Below, in pieces: positions 26,718 to 35,401 of a stretch of DNA of 64,000 bases (position 1 is the first letter of the stretch; every line of letters begins with the position of its first letter). The DNA is taken from positions 3,596,001-3,660,000 of the forward strand of contig NZ_CP087168.1 in assembly GCF_024748615.1 (NCBI RefSeq), given 5' to 3'. A model generated the notes under the pieces. It worked only from the letters and a program-made list of their open reading frames with translations, was not told the DNA's origin and ran no database searches. Both the position numbers and the translations under genes were made by a program. The DNA is from Pseudomonas sp. B21-048. Its GTDB lineage: Bacteria > Pseudomonadota > Gammaproteobacteria > Pseudomonadales > Pseudomonadaceae.

Positions 26718-26751
26718 TGTAGCAGCTGTCGAGGCTGCGTTCGAGGATCGG
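26718..26751. repeat. REP-like sequence
   Basis: TGTAGCAGCTGTCGAGGCTG followed by CGTTCGAGGATCGG, a degenerate copy of the P. fluorescens REP consensus (TGTAGGAGCTGCCGAAGGCTGCGATC type). It lies between two minus-strand genes. Confidence 0.55.
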
Positions 26752-26797
26752 AGATCGGGGCCACCCGGGGAGTTCAGGTAGCCGCTGATCGCCTGCT

Positions 26798-28525
26798 TTA
26801 GTAACCGAGTGACAACCCGGTATTACGCCGTGGATCGTTCGCTCCATAGAAGCGGTTCTTGCCCACTGGCTTGCCTTCCAGTGAAGGCGCACCTACCAGA
26901 ATAGCGGCGATATGGTTCGGGTCCTGCGGCCCGGCAAATTTATGCCCCCAACTTTCGAGCATTTTCTTGGTGTCCGGGCTGGAGGCGAAGTTCTCCAGGT
27001 TGGTTTCTTCCGGCAGCCATTGCTGGTGGAAACGCGGCGCATCCACCGCTTCCTGGATGTTCATGCCGTAGTCGATCACGTTGAGGATGGTCAGCAGGGT
27101 TGCGGTGATGATGCGGCTGCCACCGGGCGTGCCGACAACCATGACGACTTTGCCGTCCTTGGTGACGATGGTCGGGCTCATGGACGACAGCGGCGCTTTG
27201 CCGGGGGCGATGGCGTTGGCTTCGCCCTGCACCAGACCGTACATGTTCGGCACGCCGATTTTCGAGGTGAAGTCGTCCATTTCATCGTTGAGGATGACCC
27301 CGGTTTTGCTCGCCATGACGCCGGCGCCGAACCAGTCGTTGAGGGTGTAGGTCACCGACACCGCGTTGCCCCATTTGTCGACGATCGAGTAATGGGTGGT
27401 ATTGCTGCCTTCGTGGGGCGCTACGCCAGGTTTGATTTCGCGGGATACGCCAGCCTTCTGCGGATCGATGACTTCGCGGATTTTGGTCGCGTAGTTTTTA
27501 TCCAGCAGATGAGCGATCGGATTTTTCACAAAGTCCGGGTCGCCGAGGTAGCTGTTGCGGTCCACATACGCGTGACGCATGGCTTCGATCTGGTAGTGCA
27601 TCGCCTGCGCTGAGCGGAAGCCCAGGTCTTTCATCGGGTAGCCGTCGAGGATGTTCATGATCTCGCAGATCACCACGCCACCTGAGCTTGGCGGTGGCGC
27701 CGAGACCACGTGATAGCCACGGTAATCGCACTCGATCGGCGCCAGTTCGCGGGTCTGGTATTTGTCGAGGTCGGCCTGGGTGATGATGCCCTTGTTGGCT
27801 TGACTGGAGGTGACGATGGCGTCGGCCACCCAGCCTTTATAGAAACCGTCGGCGCCCTTCTCGGAAATTTCCCGCAGGGTTTTGCTCAAGTCTTTTTGTA
27901 CGAGTTTCTGGCCAACCTGCATCGGCTCGCCATTACTCAGGAAGATCGAGCCTGAGTCGCGCATGTCTTTCTTGAAGACGTCCGTGGCGTACTCCAGCAA
28001 GTCGACATCGCCCTGCTCCAGCACAAAACCGTCTTCGGCAAGCTTGATCGCCGGGGCGATCACTTCCTTGCGGGGTTTGGTGCCGTATTTCTTCAGGGCC
28101 AGTTCCATGCCCGAAACGGTGCCCGGCACACCAACGGCAAGATGGCCGCGGGTGCTCAGGTCCGGGATGACGTTGCCCGCTTTGTCGAGGTACATGTCGG
28201 AGGTCGCGGCCAGCGGAGCTTTTTCACGGAAATCGAGGAAGGTCTTGCGCCCATCCGCCAATTGAATCGTCATGAAACCGCCGCCGCCCAGGTTGCCCGC
28301 CGCGGGGTACACCACCGCCAGCGCATAACCCACCGCAACGGCGGCATCGACGGCGTTGCCGCCATTCTTGAGCACATCGACGCCGACGTGGCTGGCCAGA
28401 TGCTGGGCGGTGACGACCATACCGTTTTCGGCTGCGACCGGGGCGACGGAGGCCGCGTGGGCCGTCAGGCAACTCAGCGCCAATGCGGTTGCCACGAGCG
28501 ATTGGGTAAAAGGTTCGAACTTCAT
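26798..28525 (-). CDS. ggt: Gamma-glutamyltranspeptidase
   Basis: A 575-aa periplasmic N-terminal nucleophile hydrolase that cleaves glutathione and transfers the gamma-glutamyl group. A signal peptide (about 1-25, ending AHA-A) is present. The autoprocessing site and catalytic Thr376 lie in SNTTHYSIVDKWGNAVS. The oxyanion segment PLSSMSPTIV and the GGSRI motif (VGTPGGSRIITATLL) complete the small subunit. The large subunit starts with GMVVTAQHLAS. Divergent from ogt. Likely role: recovery of cysteine from glutathione. Confidence 0.96.
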   Translation of the reverse strand: MKFEPFTQSLVATALALSCLTAHAASVAPVAAENGMVVTAQHLASHVGVDVLKNGGNAVDAAVAVGYALAVVYPAAGNLGGGGFMTIQLADGRKTFLDFREKAPLAATSDMYLDKAGNVIPDLSTRGHLAVGVPGTVSGMELALKKYGTKPRKEVIAPAIKLAEDGFVLEQGDVDLLEYATDVFKKDMRDSGSIFLSNGEPMQVGQKLVQKDLSKTLREISEKGADGFYKGWVADAIVTSSQANKGIITQADLDKYQTRELAPIECDYRGYHVVSAPPPSSGGVVICEIMNILDGYPMKDLGFRSAQAMHYQIEAMRHAYVDRNSYLGDPDFVKNPIAHLLDKNYATKIREVIDPQKAGVSREIKPGVAPHEGSNTTHYSIVDKWGNAVSVTYTLNDWFGAGVMASKTGVILNDEMDDFTSKIGVPNMYGLVQGEANAIAPGKAPLSSMSPTIVTKDGKVVMVVGTPGGSRIITATLLTILNVIDYGMNIQEAVDAPRFHQQWLPEETNLENFASSPDTKKMLESWGHKFAGPQDPNHIAAILVGAPSLEGKPVGKNRFYGANDPRRNTGLSLGY

Positions 28526-28677
28526 GAGTCGGTCTCTTTTTGTTTTTAGGCTCTGTCAAAAACAGAGGGAACGGTTCAAGAGCAGTAGGCAAGTATGGCT
28601 GGGATTGCGTATTGCGCCTCCCCGACGAGGCAGTATGCTGGGCCCCCCTGTTCAGCACTTTTACGGAGTCCGCCGGC

Positions 28678-29196
28678 ATGACTTACACCTTCACCACCCT
28701 GGCGTCTCCGGTCGGCAAATTGAAACTGGTCGCGAAAGGCGCGCGACTGGCGGCCATCCTCTGGGAAAACGACAAGTCGGGCCGGGTAAGGCTGGGGCCA
28801 ATGACTGAAGCGGCGGACAACCCGATCCTGGTGCGCACCGCACAGCAACTGCAGGAATACTTTGCCGGCACGCGCAACCGTTTCGAATTGGAGCTGGATT
28901 TTGCCGGGACGGACTTTCAGCAGAAGGTGTGGCAGGCGTTACTGACCATTCCGTTTGGCGAAACGCGCAGCTACAGCGAGATTGCCCGGCAGATCGGCAA
29001 TCCCAGTGCGGTTCGGGCGGTGGGCGCGGCTAATGGCAAGAATCCGATTTCGATTGTCGCGCCGTGTCATCGGGTGATCGGTGCGTCGGGGAAACTGACG
29101 GGGTTTGCCGGTGGGCTTGAGGCGAAAGAGCGGTTGCTGACGCTGGAGGGGTACGAGTGCCACGGAGCCGGCACGATGGACGATTTGTTTATCTAA
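28678..29196 (+). CDS. ogt: Methylated-DNA--protein-cysteine S-methyltransferase
   Basis: A 172-aa suicide DNA-repair protein that takes alkyl groups from O6-methylguanine. The active-site IVAPCHRVIG holds Cys130; the preceding FGETRSYSEIARQIGNPSAVRAV is the helix-turn-helix with the arginine finger. The start at 28678 (ATG after GGCATG context) removes an unrelated N-terminal extension that runs back to 28540. Length agrees with Ogt rather than the larger Ada. Confidence 0.95.
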   Translation: MTYTFTTLASPVGKLKLVAKGARLAAILWENDKSGRVRLGPMTEAADNPILVRTAQQLQEYFAGTRNRFELELDFAGTDFQQKVWQALLTIPFGETRSYSEIARQIGNPSAVRAVGAANGKNPISIVAPCHRVIGASGKLTGFAGGLEAKERLLTLEGYECHGAGTMDDLFI

Positions 29197-29214
29197 CAGA
29201 CTCACACAAGCGGC

Positions 29215-30033
29215 CTAAATCGCCGCCCGCAATTCCCGTGGCGACAAGCCATAGTGTGAGCGAAAGCGCACTGCAAAACGTGAGGCCGAGGCGTAACCGC
29301 TGGCACCGGCAATTTCACCGATGGGACGAGACGTGGTTTGCAGCCATTGCAGCGCCGTAGCCAGTCGAACACGTTCCAGAATAGTCCTGAAACTGCCCCC
29401 TTCATTGGCCAATTGGCGACGCAAAGTCGACTCACCAAGGTTCAGGTGTTGCGCAACGTGCGCAACAGTCCAGTCTCTCTCCGGGCTGCCCATTACCAGC
29501 TGCTGCACCCGTTCGCACAGTGGATCGTTGCGATCCATCAGCAGCGGCCCGGCCTGGCCGCCAAGGCACAGGCTCAGAAGAACCGCTTCCCCATAGTGGG
29601 TGCATAATGCATCTGGAGCATCCGCATTGATGGAGGCCAACAACTGATCCCATGCCTGCGTTGTATGCCTGTCCAGAGGGACACATAGATCGGTCTTCAG
29701 GGCACGGCGATGACTCATGATCTGCTGGCCATATCGGCTGCTGAAATTACGCAGAGTCGAACCGGGAAAGGTCACGACATCAGCGATGTAGTGACCGTGA
29801 AGGCCGGGGAAGTTTGAGATGCCAAGCTCGCGCCCGGCCGGCATCAGAATCAGATGTTGCGGCCCGGCACGCATCTGCCGGTCATCCCATTGCAGCAGTT
29901 TTTCCCCCTGCCGCACTCGACACAAGGCGGTAGCGAATATCGGCACCCGTTGCAATGTATGGGGCTGTCGCGCCCGTATGACACACGCATCGATAATATT
30001 TTCGCGGTGCTGTATGCCGACACAAGGGCGCAT
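29215..30033 (-). CDS. AraC-family transcriptional regulator
   Basis: A 272-aa regulator with an N-terminal ligand-binding region and a C-terminal AraC domain: WTVAHVAQHLNLGESTLRRQL and IGEIAGASGYASASRFAVRF are the two helix-turn-helix units (about 170-265). It is convergent with ogt and lies 5 bp downstream of the YbhB-like gene on the same strand, so it may be in its transcript. Target unknown. Confidence 0.88.
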   Translation of the reverse strand: MRPCVGIQHRENIIDACVIRARQPHTLQRVPIFATALCRVRQGEKLLQWDDRQMRAGPQHLILMPAGRELGISNFPGLHGHYIADVVTFPGSTLRNFSSRYGQQIMSHRRALKTDLCVPLDRHTTQAWDQLLASINADAPDALCTHYGEAVLLSLCLGGQAGPLLMDRNDPLCERVQQLVMGSPERDWTVAHVAQHLNLGESTLRRQLANEGGSFRTILERVRLATALQWLQTTSRPIGEIAGASGYASASRFAVRFRSHYGLSPRELRAAI

Positions 30034-30038
30034 CGTTC

Positions 30039-30578
30039 TTAACGTCCGTAAGTTGAAGTAATGGTCGCTTTGGCCAAGGCGTTAGCATTGAGCATATAGC
30101 CCACCAAGGCTCCGCTGGCCTGGTTGTCGAGGGGTAGCTTATCGACTTTCAACGCCCATACGGTGAATTGATAGCGATGCGGCTTATCCCCTACAGGAGG
30201 GCAAGCCCCGCCAAATCCCGGTTGGCCATAATCGGTTCGCCCTTGTACTGCACCGGCAGGCAGGTTCGAGCCGACCCCTCTTGGCAAACTGCTGGTTGAA
30301 ACGGGTAAGTTGACCACCGTCCAATGCCACCAGCCGCTGCCGGTCGGCGCATCAGGATCGTAGACCGTGATCGCGTAACTTTTGGTGCCCGCCGGGGCGT
30401 TGCGCCAGGAAAGTTCGGGAGAAGTATTCCCCCCTTCACAACCAAAGCCCTGGAACACTTCGCGACTGGTCAGCGGGCGGTTCTCGGCAATATCCTGGCT
30501 CGTCAGCGAGAAGTCGGCAGCGTGTCCCGAGAGGACGACCCCCATGGACAATGCGGATAGGATTATTCTGATGTTCAT
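30039..30578 (-). CDS. YbhB/YbcL-type Raf-kinase-inhibitor-like protein, exported
   Basis: A 179-aa PEBP-family protein with a signal peptide (MNIRIILSALSMGVVLSGHA). Family motifs present are GCEGGNTSPELSWRNAPAGTKSYAITVYDPDAPTGSGWWHW and the later GKPHRY-like DKPHRYQFTVWAL. PEBP proteins bind anionic ligands; YbcL is periplasmic in E. coli. Upstream neighbour of the AraC gene on the same strand with a 5-bp gap. Confidence 0.9.
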   Translation of the reverse strand: MNIRIILSALSMGVVLSGHAADFSLTSQDIAENRPLTSREVFQGFGCEGGNTSPELSWRNAPAGTKSYAITVYDPDAPTGSGWWHWTVVNLPVSTSSLPRGVGSNLPAGAVQGRTDYGQPGFGGACPPVGDKPHRYQFTVWALKVDKLPLDNQASGALVGYMLNANALAKATITSTYGR

Positions 30579-30695
30579 CGTGACCTCATCTGAGTGTTGG
30601 CGTGAGGTACGAGTCTAGAGAGCGCGAAGGCTGGATACTGTGCCGAAATGCTCGACCATTGTGCCTGAACGCTCTCTCGAATCAGACGAACCGGC

Positions 30696-31289
30696 TCAAA
30701 CCGGTCCGAAGACATCCTTCATCGCTGCATACTGCAGCAGCATGATGGTCTTGGCATCGCAGATCTCCCCGCGATAGAACGCCGCCAGCGCGTCGTCGAA
30801 CTTCCACTCCAGCACTTCCAGTTCTTCGGTTTCTTCCTCAAGCCCGCCGCCATCGCTGACCTTCGAAGAGGCGTCGTACTCGGCGATGAAGAAATGCAGC
30901 TTTTCGGTCACTGAACCGGGGCTCATGTAAGCCTCGAAAACCTTCTGCACATGGTGGACGCGATAGCCGGTTTCCTCTTCGGCCTCAGCACGAATGCGCT
31001 CTTCGGGCGCAACGCCTTCCAGCAGCCCCGCCGCCACTTCAATCAGCAAACCATCATGGCCGTTGACGAACACCGGCAGCCTGAACTGGCGGGTCAGTAC
31101 GACGGTTTTCTTCTCGCGATTGAACAGCAAAATCGCCGCGCCATTGCCCCGGTCGTAGACTTCGCGAGTCTGGCGCTGCCAGTCGCCGTTGTTGCGCAAA
31201 TAATCGAAAGTGATTTTCTTCAGCAGATACCAGTCGTGGGACAGCACCTGGGACTCGATGATGTTGACCCGCTCGGCTGTGTTCGACAT
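30696..31289 (-). CDS. nudK: GDP-mannose pyrophosphatase NudK-like Nudix hydrolase
   Basis: A 197-aa Nudix enzyme of the ADP-ribose/GDP-mannose group. The Nudix box is visible around GLLEGVAPEERIRAEAEEETG, with Ala in place of the usual Arg before the first Glu (NudK of E. coli also departs here). VVLTRQFRLPVFVNG and MSPGSVTEKLHFF match NudK-type proteins. The start at 31289 (MSNTAERVN) is preferred over a longer form from 31373, which shows no family similarity. A GGATGGGA ribosome binding site precedes it. Confidence 0.87.
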   Translation of the reverse strand: MSNTAERVNIIESQVLSHDWYLLKKITFDYLRNNGDWQRQTREVYDRGNGAAILLFNREKKTVVLTRQFRLPVFVNGHDGLLIEVAAGLLEGVAPEERIRAEAEEETGYRVHHVQKVFEAYMSPGSVTEKLHFFIAEYDASSKVSDGGGLEEETEELEVLEWKFDDALAAFYRGEICDAKTIMLLQYAAMKDVFGPV

Positions 31290-31398
31290 GACAATCCCAT
31301 CCTTATGTTCGTCAGAAAGCGCCCATGTTAGGCGAAAACAGAAAAGCCCGGCGACTGCCGTAATGCTGTTCATTTAAGAGAATCTGGACTCAGAGAAA

Positions 31399-31500
31399 CC
31401 TGTGGCGAGGGAGCTTGCTCCCGCTGGGCTGCGTAGCGGCCCCAAAAATCTGACAACCATTGCGATTTTTGTGAGCGCTACGCACTCAGGCGGGAGCAAG
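31399..31500. repeat. Family A palindromic repeat (full copy)
   Basis: Begins CCTGTGGCGAGGGAGCTTGC and ends GCGGGAGCAAG; inner arms GCGTAGCGGCCCCAAAAATC and GATTTTTGTGAGCGCTACGC are inverted copies. About 102 bp, sitting between two minus-strand genes. Confidence 0.85.
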
Positions 31501-31532
31501 GCATCCGTCCGGCCAACACACCTTCCTGACCT

Positions 31533-31775
31533 TCAGTCAATCTGCTCGAACCGCCGCCTGGTCACGAACAGCCCCGCGCCCACCGGCACGGCAAGGACCG
31601 ACATCAATCCCAAGTCAAAGCCCAGCAACTGGGTCTGGCTCACTGCAACGCAGCCGATTGCGCCTGCCACCACCAGCGTCACCCCTAGCCACTTGCGCAG
31701 CGGGTACGGCTTAAGAAACCGATCAAGTAGAAAGGCCAGCGCCACAACGATGACCGTCTGGGTAATTTCGGACAT
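31533..31775 (-). CDS. Small membrane protein, hypothetical
   Basis: An 80-aa protein (MSEITQTVIVVALAFLLDRF ...) with about three hydrophobic segments: residues 7-20, 31-48 and 52-73, the last followed by basic RRR. Internal TTG and ATG choices exist; MGLHMSEI from 31787 would touch the upstream gene's stop. It is 12 bp after the 168-aa gene and probably co-transcribed with it. Function unknown. Confidence 0.6.
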   Translation of the reverse strand: MSEITQTVIVVALAFLLDRFLKPYPLRKWLGVTLVVAGAIGCVAVSQTQLLGFDLGLMSVLAVPVGAGLFVTRRRFEQID

Positions 31776-31787
31776 GTGCAGCCCCAC

Positions 31788-32294
31788 TCAGGTCTTGATG
31801 ATCAGGGATTCGGAAGAGCGCTGTGGGCCAATCCCACCATTGACCTGCGCCTGGATGCTGACGATTACGTCGCCAGCATGGTAGGTGGGCAGAGCGTCAT
31901 TGACGTACGAGCGCACACCCGCCGTTACAACAGTACCTGCGGCGACACTGCCTGCAGGTCCGGCTAAACCGCCCACAGTACCGGCAGCGCCACCGAAGGC
32001 GGAGGCGGCAAGGTTGGCGACCTTGGTGCGTTGAGCATTGAGGGCATCGCCCTGTTGCCGGGTCAGCGGCTTGGAGATGCCGATCATCATCAGGCACGGC
32101 AGGCTCTTGGCCTGCATCTTGTCGTACACCTCAACGACCTTGCTGTTGACCTCATAGTGGGCGCTTTTCGCCTCGCCAAAATGCAGCTCGCGCAGGCGTC
32201 CGCGTTCGCTGTCGGTGAGGTGATCTGCGAGACGTTGAAGACGATCCCGTGATTGCCCATTTATTGGTAAGCCCCTTCGAACTTCATCGCGCAT
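31788..32294 (-). CDS. Hypothetical protein with a Gly/Ala-rich hydrophobic segment
   Basis: A 168-aa protein of unknown family. The N-terminal half is charged and helical (SRDRLQRLADHLTDSERGRL). A Gly/Ala-rich segment at about 95-130 (FGGAAGTVGGLAGPAGSVAAG) looks like a glycine zipper able to insert in membranes. A beta-rich C-terminal end follows. The start is uncertain: AAAGG touches the ATG at 32294 with almost no spacing. Upstream of, and probably co-transcribed with, the small membrane protein gene. Confidence 0.55.
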   Translation of the reverse strand: MRDEVRRGLPINGQSRDRLQRLADHLTDSERGRLRELHFGEAKSAHYEVNSKVVEVYDKMQAKSLPCLMMIGISKPLTRQQGDALNAQRTKVANLAASAFGGAAGTVGGLAGPAGSVAAGTVVTAGVRSYVNDALPTYHAGDVIVSIQAQVNGGIGPQRSSESLIIKT

Positions 32295-32366
32295 CCTTTC
32301 GAGGCAAAGATGGCGATTCTCTACAAGGAGCGCATTGGATTCAAATCATTTCACCTTGCTGGCAAG

Positions 32367-32410
32367 GTGTGTTGGCCGGGCACTTACGGAGCAAGCTCCC
32401 TCGCCACAAG
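32367..32410. repeat. Family A palindromic repeat (fragment)
   Basis: Ends GGAGCAAGCTCCCTCGCCACA, the closing arm of the family A repeat. The rest of the hairpin is missing. It lies between two minus-strand genes. Confidence 0.6.
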
Positions 32411-32463
32411 TTCTTAGTGACTCCAGACTCTCTTGAGTGAACAGCATTGCGGCGCTTTCATCC

Positions 32464-32901
32464 TCAGGAAAGTTGCGCCTTGTATTCTTTCTGATACTGC
32501 CCGGCGAGGGTTTCTTTCTGTTGGTCGTCGAGTAACTTGCCGGCCATCTGAAAGAACTTCTGCTCCTCCTCTTTGAGGTGGTGATGGACCTTCTCCGAGA
32601 GTTTTTTCGCCGTTGCCAACCAGGATGGACTGGACATTTCGGTCGCATCCAGCGCTTCCATCATCTCGTCCATTTCGTGGTGTTCAGAGATGGCGTGGCG
32701 GCTAAGATCCACGCCATTGTCGAACGCCATCAGCGGCATGTAGAAATGGCGTTCTTCAGCGGTTTCGTGGGCCTGAAGCTCGGATTTGAGCCGTTTGTAA
32801 GCCTCGACCCGTTCCGGGGTGTCGCCACTGGTTTGAATCAGTGCATCGGCATAGCGGCGCTGACGGTCGTGGCTTTCGCGCAAGGCTTCAAAAATGTTCA
32901 C
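32464..32901 (-). CDS. Hemerythrin-like HHE domain protein
   Basis: A 145-aa four-helix bundle protein with the spaced His/Glu ligands of a di-iron site: ESHDRQRRY (His11), ELQAHETAEERHFYMPLM, ISEHHEMDEMM and VHHHLKEEEQKFFQMA. Such proteins bind oxygen, nitric oxide or store iron; the exact role here is unknown. Single minus-strand gene. Confidence 0.9.
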   Translation of the reverse strand: MNIFEALRESHDRQRRYADALIQTSGDTPERVEAYKRLKSELQAHETAEERHFYMPLMAFDNGVDLSRHAISEHHEMDEMMEALDATEMSSPSWLATAKKLSEKVHHHLKEEEQKFFQMAGKLLDDQQKETLAGQYQKEYKAQLS

Positions 32902-33047
32902 GGGCTGTCCTCACTGGGTACGTTCAGCAATGATGCTGTTCAGGCTAGACATTACCGGGGCCCCTGGGGTTCCTTGGGCTGCGGGGATAGAACAATCGCC
33001 GCAACCGGGATAGGCTCCGTGTTCACTGCCATAAGGATGTGTTGCCT

Positions 33048-33477
33048 ATGACCTTGCGAATCGAATTGTCGAAAAGCGCCACCCAGGAAGAGCGCGAGGC
33101 GATCGTCCCCCCCCCTGCGCGCTTACAACGCGTCAAAGGTTGGAACCACGGTGTCGGAGCAGATTGCTTTGCTGGTACGCAATGACAGCGACGAGATTCT
33201 CGGCGGGCTGTATGGCCGAGTGTTTTACCAGTGGTTTTTCATTGAGTTGTTGTCGGTGCCGGAGCAGGCCCGGGGACAAGGGATGGGCTCGAAGCTGATG
33301 CAGATGGCCGAAGACCTGGCGCGGGAAAAGGAATGCGTGGGGATCTGGCTGGACACCTTCGACTTCCAGGCGCCGGAGTTCTACAAAAAGCACGGCTACA
33401 GCGAGTTGGGGCACATCGCCGATTATCCGCCGGGCCATAAGCGTTTCTTTTTTCAGAAGCGTTTGGTGGATTTGTAA
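33048..33477 (+). pseudogene. GNAT acetyltransferase, frameshifted in a C9 tract
   Basis: ATG 33048 (AAGGA upstream) opens MTLRIELSKSATQEEREAIV and then meets nine C residues at 33107-33115. The frame leaves there and would need one fewer C to continue as LRAYNASKVGTTVSEQIALL. The rest is a normal GNAT domain (LLSVPEQARGQGMGSKLMQMAE, acetyl-CoA loop Q/RxxGxG/A) to a stop at 33477. With eight C residues the protein would be 142 aa. A truncated product from GTG 33151 is possible. Either a pseudogene, a phase-variable gene or a sequencing error. Confidence 0.85.
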
Positions 33478-33500
33478 CCTGCGATTTTCGGGGGTGCCAC

Positions 33501-33546
33501 CAAAAGATCGTCCGAAGGCTCGGGCCGCGTTCGGACGATCCTTTGA
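33501..33546. repeat. REP element
   Basis: CAAAAGATCGTCCGAAGGCT then CGGGCCGCGTTCGGACGATCCTTTG: imperfect palindrome built from GATCGTCCGAA and TTCGGACGATC. It lies between convergent genes and shares the CGGGCCGCGTTCGGACGATC core with the element at 35402. Confidence 0.85.
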
Positions 33547-33552
33547 TCTTGC

Positions 33553-33903
33553 TTACAAACAGGTCGCCAACGCCGCCAATCGGCGCTTGGCGATAAAATC
33601 GTCATGCTGCGCGTAGTAGCTCAACGATGTACCCGAGGCATCGGTGGTCACGTCCACGAAGAACTCGGCCGAACGGGTGTAGACCGTCGAGCCACCCTTT
33701 TTGCCCGGCTGCAAGTACGCGCTCGCATCGACGCCGAATACCGCTTCGTCCTGCCAGGCAAACTGCACGCACTGGGCGACGACTTTTTCCGGTTTGTCCG
33801 AGGTCAGGGTTCTGTACGGGGTTTTGCTGCGGGCGTCGTTCATCGCCGATCCGGCACAGCCCGCCAGCAAGGTTGCGGCCAGCGCCATCATCAGAATTCG
33901 CAT
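33553..33903 (-). CDS. Small putative lipoprotein
   Basis: A 116-aa protein with lipoprotein signal MRILMMALAATLLAGCAG (lipobox LAGC, Cys16). The body is beta-rich with two further Cys (CVQFAW and the C-terminal CL). No family with known function recognised. Convergent with the broken GNAT gene across a REP element. Confidence 0.75.
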   Translation of the reverse strand: MRILMMALAATLLAGCAGSAMNDARSKTPYRTLTSDKPEKVVAQCVQFAWQDEAVFGVDASAYLQPGKKGGSTVYTRSAEFFVDVTTDASGTSLSYYAQHDDFIAKRRLAALATCL

Positions 33904-34063
33904 TGCGTTCGCTCATCAGGAAAAAGCGGACTGTATCACCGCGGCGCGGCGTATCGTTCTGCTTTACTTCATTTATACCGCGACACCGCGTAACGATTCG
34001 CGCACCCTGTCGCGCCATTAACGCCGCATCGCCCATTTTCCGGGCTCATTTTCTGGAAACACC

Positions 34064-34318
34064 ATGACTCCCAACGCCGAGTTCTACAAACCTTCCACCG
34101 AATATGCCGACAAGCTGATCAGCCAGATCGGTCAGACACCTTCCTGGATCGCCAAGCGAATTGGCGTCACCGACAAGCGGATCCGTTACATTCTCGATGG
34201 CGAAAGAACCGTCAAAGGCGAAACCACGCCCATCCAGATGACCTACCCCGAGCAGTTTGCTCTGGAGTGTCTGGCCGCGGCCGCCAAGGCGAGCAAAAAG
34301 CAGTCTTCTAAGGAGTGA
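34064..34318 (+). CDS. Small protein with a helix-turn-helix-like segment
   Basis: An 84-aa protein. The segment SWIAKRIGVTDKRIRYILDG (about 28-47) reads as a Cro/C1-like helix-turn-helix, so DNA binding is likely. The Lys-rich tail follows ALECLAAAAKAS. It stands 2 bp before the DUF6388 gene; the two are probably one transcript. Confidence 0.65.
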   Translation: MTPNAEFYKPSTEYADKLISQIGQTPSWIAKRIGVTDKRIRYILDGERTVKGETTPIQMTYPEQFALECLAAAAKASKKQSSKE

Positions 34319-34320
34319 CC

Positions 34321-34650
34321 ATGGCGGCAACCGAACAGCAACACGAGCAGGCGCTGAAAAAGTTTCTCGATGAGCGTCCTGAACTGCGCATCGAACTGGA
34401 CAACCTGAATCCACTGTTGGCCCAAGCCAAAGGCGAAACAGTGGCGCAGTACCGCGACGAGCGTTTGCATGAAGCGTTTGAAGCCGAGGCCGAGCGCCTG
34501 GGTTTGTTTGCCTGGGAGCTTACGCTACAACTGACTGCCGCCACGCCTGAGGATTACCAGGCCCAACGCCTGGAGGTGCACAAGGAAGTCGCGGAGATGG
34601 CCGGCATGGACTGGCTGGAGTATTGCGAGTTATATGGGTTAACCAAATAA
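34321..34650 (+). CDS. DUF6388 family protein
   Basis: A 109-aa acidic, helical protein found in pseudomonads; function unknown. Typical segments are ALKKFLDERPELRIELDNLNP and TAATPEDYQAQRLEVHKE. The ATG at 34321 has TAAGGAG just upstream, overlapping the stop of the preceding helix-turn-helix gene. Confidence 0.75.
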   Translation: MAATEQQHEQALKKFLDERPELRIELDNLNPLLAQAKGETVAQYRDERLHEAFEAEAERLGLFAWELTLQLTAATPEDYQAQRLEVHKEVAEMAGMDWLEYCELYGLTK

Positions 34651-34684
34651 TCATCGCTGCTCAAGCTCAAGGAAGCCTTCGTCG

Positions 34685-35389
34685 ATGCTGCCTTCGCCCT
34701 CAAGTACCCGGGCCACACCGGGCCATTTGCATACCCATAAATGGCGCGGGCGCATCGGCCTGTCGATGGTCGCCAGTCTGTCGGTGCTCGCCGGCATGAC
34801 CGATGCCATCGGCTTCATGGCCAGCGGCGACTTCGTGTCCTTCATGAGCGGCAACACCACCCGTCTGGCCGTGGCGATCAGCGATGGCGACCTCGGGCTG
34901 ACCCTGCGCCTGGTAATCCTCGTGGCCACATTTGTCGCCGGCAACGCCTTGGGCATTGTCGTCAGCCGTTTCGGTGGCCGACGGGCGTTGCCGTTGCTGC
35001 TGTGCATCGCCACCCTGCTCTGCGGCGCTGCAGCCTGGCCCTACGAAACGCAATTGCCAGCGCTGCTGGCGACGATCATCGCCATGGGCATGCTCAATGC
35101 CGCCGTGGAAGAAGTGAATGGACTGCCGGTTGGCCTGACCTATGTCACCGGTGCGTTGTCGCGGTTTGGTCGGGGGCTGGGGCGGTGGATGCTTGGTGAG
35201 CGGCGCAATGGCTGGCGGGTGCAATTGATCCCGTGGACCGGGATGTTTGCCGGCGCGGTGATTGGGGCTTTGCTGGAGCATCACCTTGGGCTCAAGGCGC
35301 TGTTTGTCAGCGGGCTGCTGGCCGGGGGGCTGGGGTTGCTGTCGTTGAAGATACCGCGGCGTTGGCAGTTGGGTTACATGCCCCGTTAA
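34685..35389 (+). CDS. DUF1275 (YoaK-type) membrane protein
   Basis: A 234-aa polytopic inner-membrane protein. The family hallmark ASLSVLAGMTDAIGFMASGDFVSFMSGNTTRLA is at about 29-62, and further helices lie at about 70-95, 100-130 and 180-220. The family is widespread and has no settled function; transport has been suggested. ATG at 34685 gives the usual cytoplasmic N terminus; no clear ribosome binding site. Confidence 0.88.
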   Translation: MLPSPSSTRATPGHLHTHKWRGRIGLSMVASLSVLAGMTDAIGFMASGDFVSFMSGNTTRLAVAISDGDLGLTLRLVILVATFVAGNALGIVVSRFGGRRALPLLLCIATLLCGAAAWPYETQLPALLATIIAMGMLNAAVEEVNGLPVGLTYVTGALSRFGRGLGRWMLGERRNGWRVQLIPWTGMFAGAVIGALLEHHLGLKALFVSGLLAGGLGLLSLKIPRRWQLGYMPR

Positions 35390-35401
35390 CACCTCGATCC
35401 C

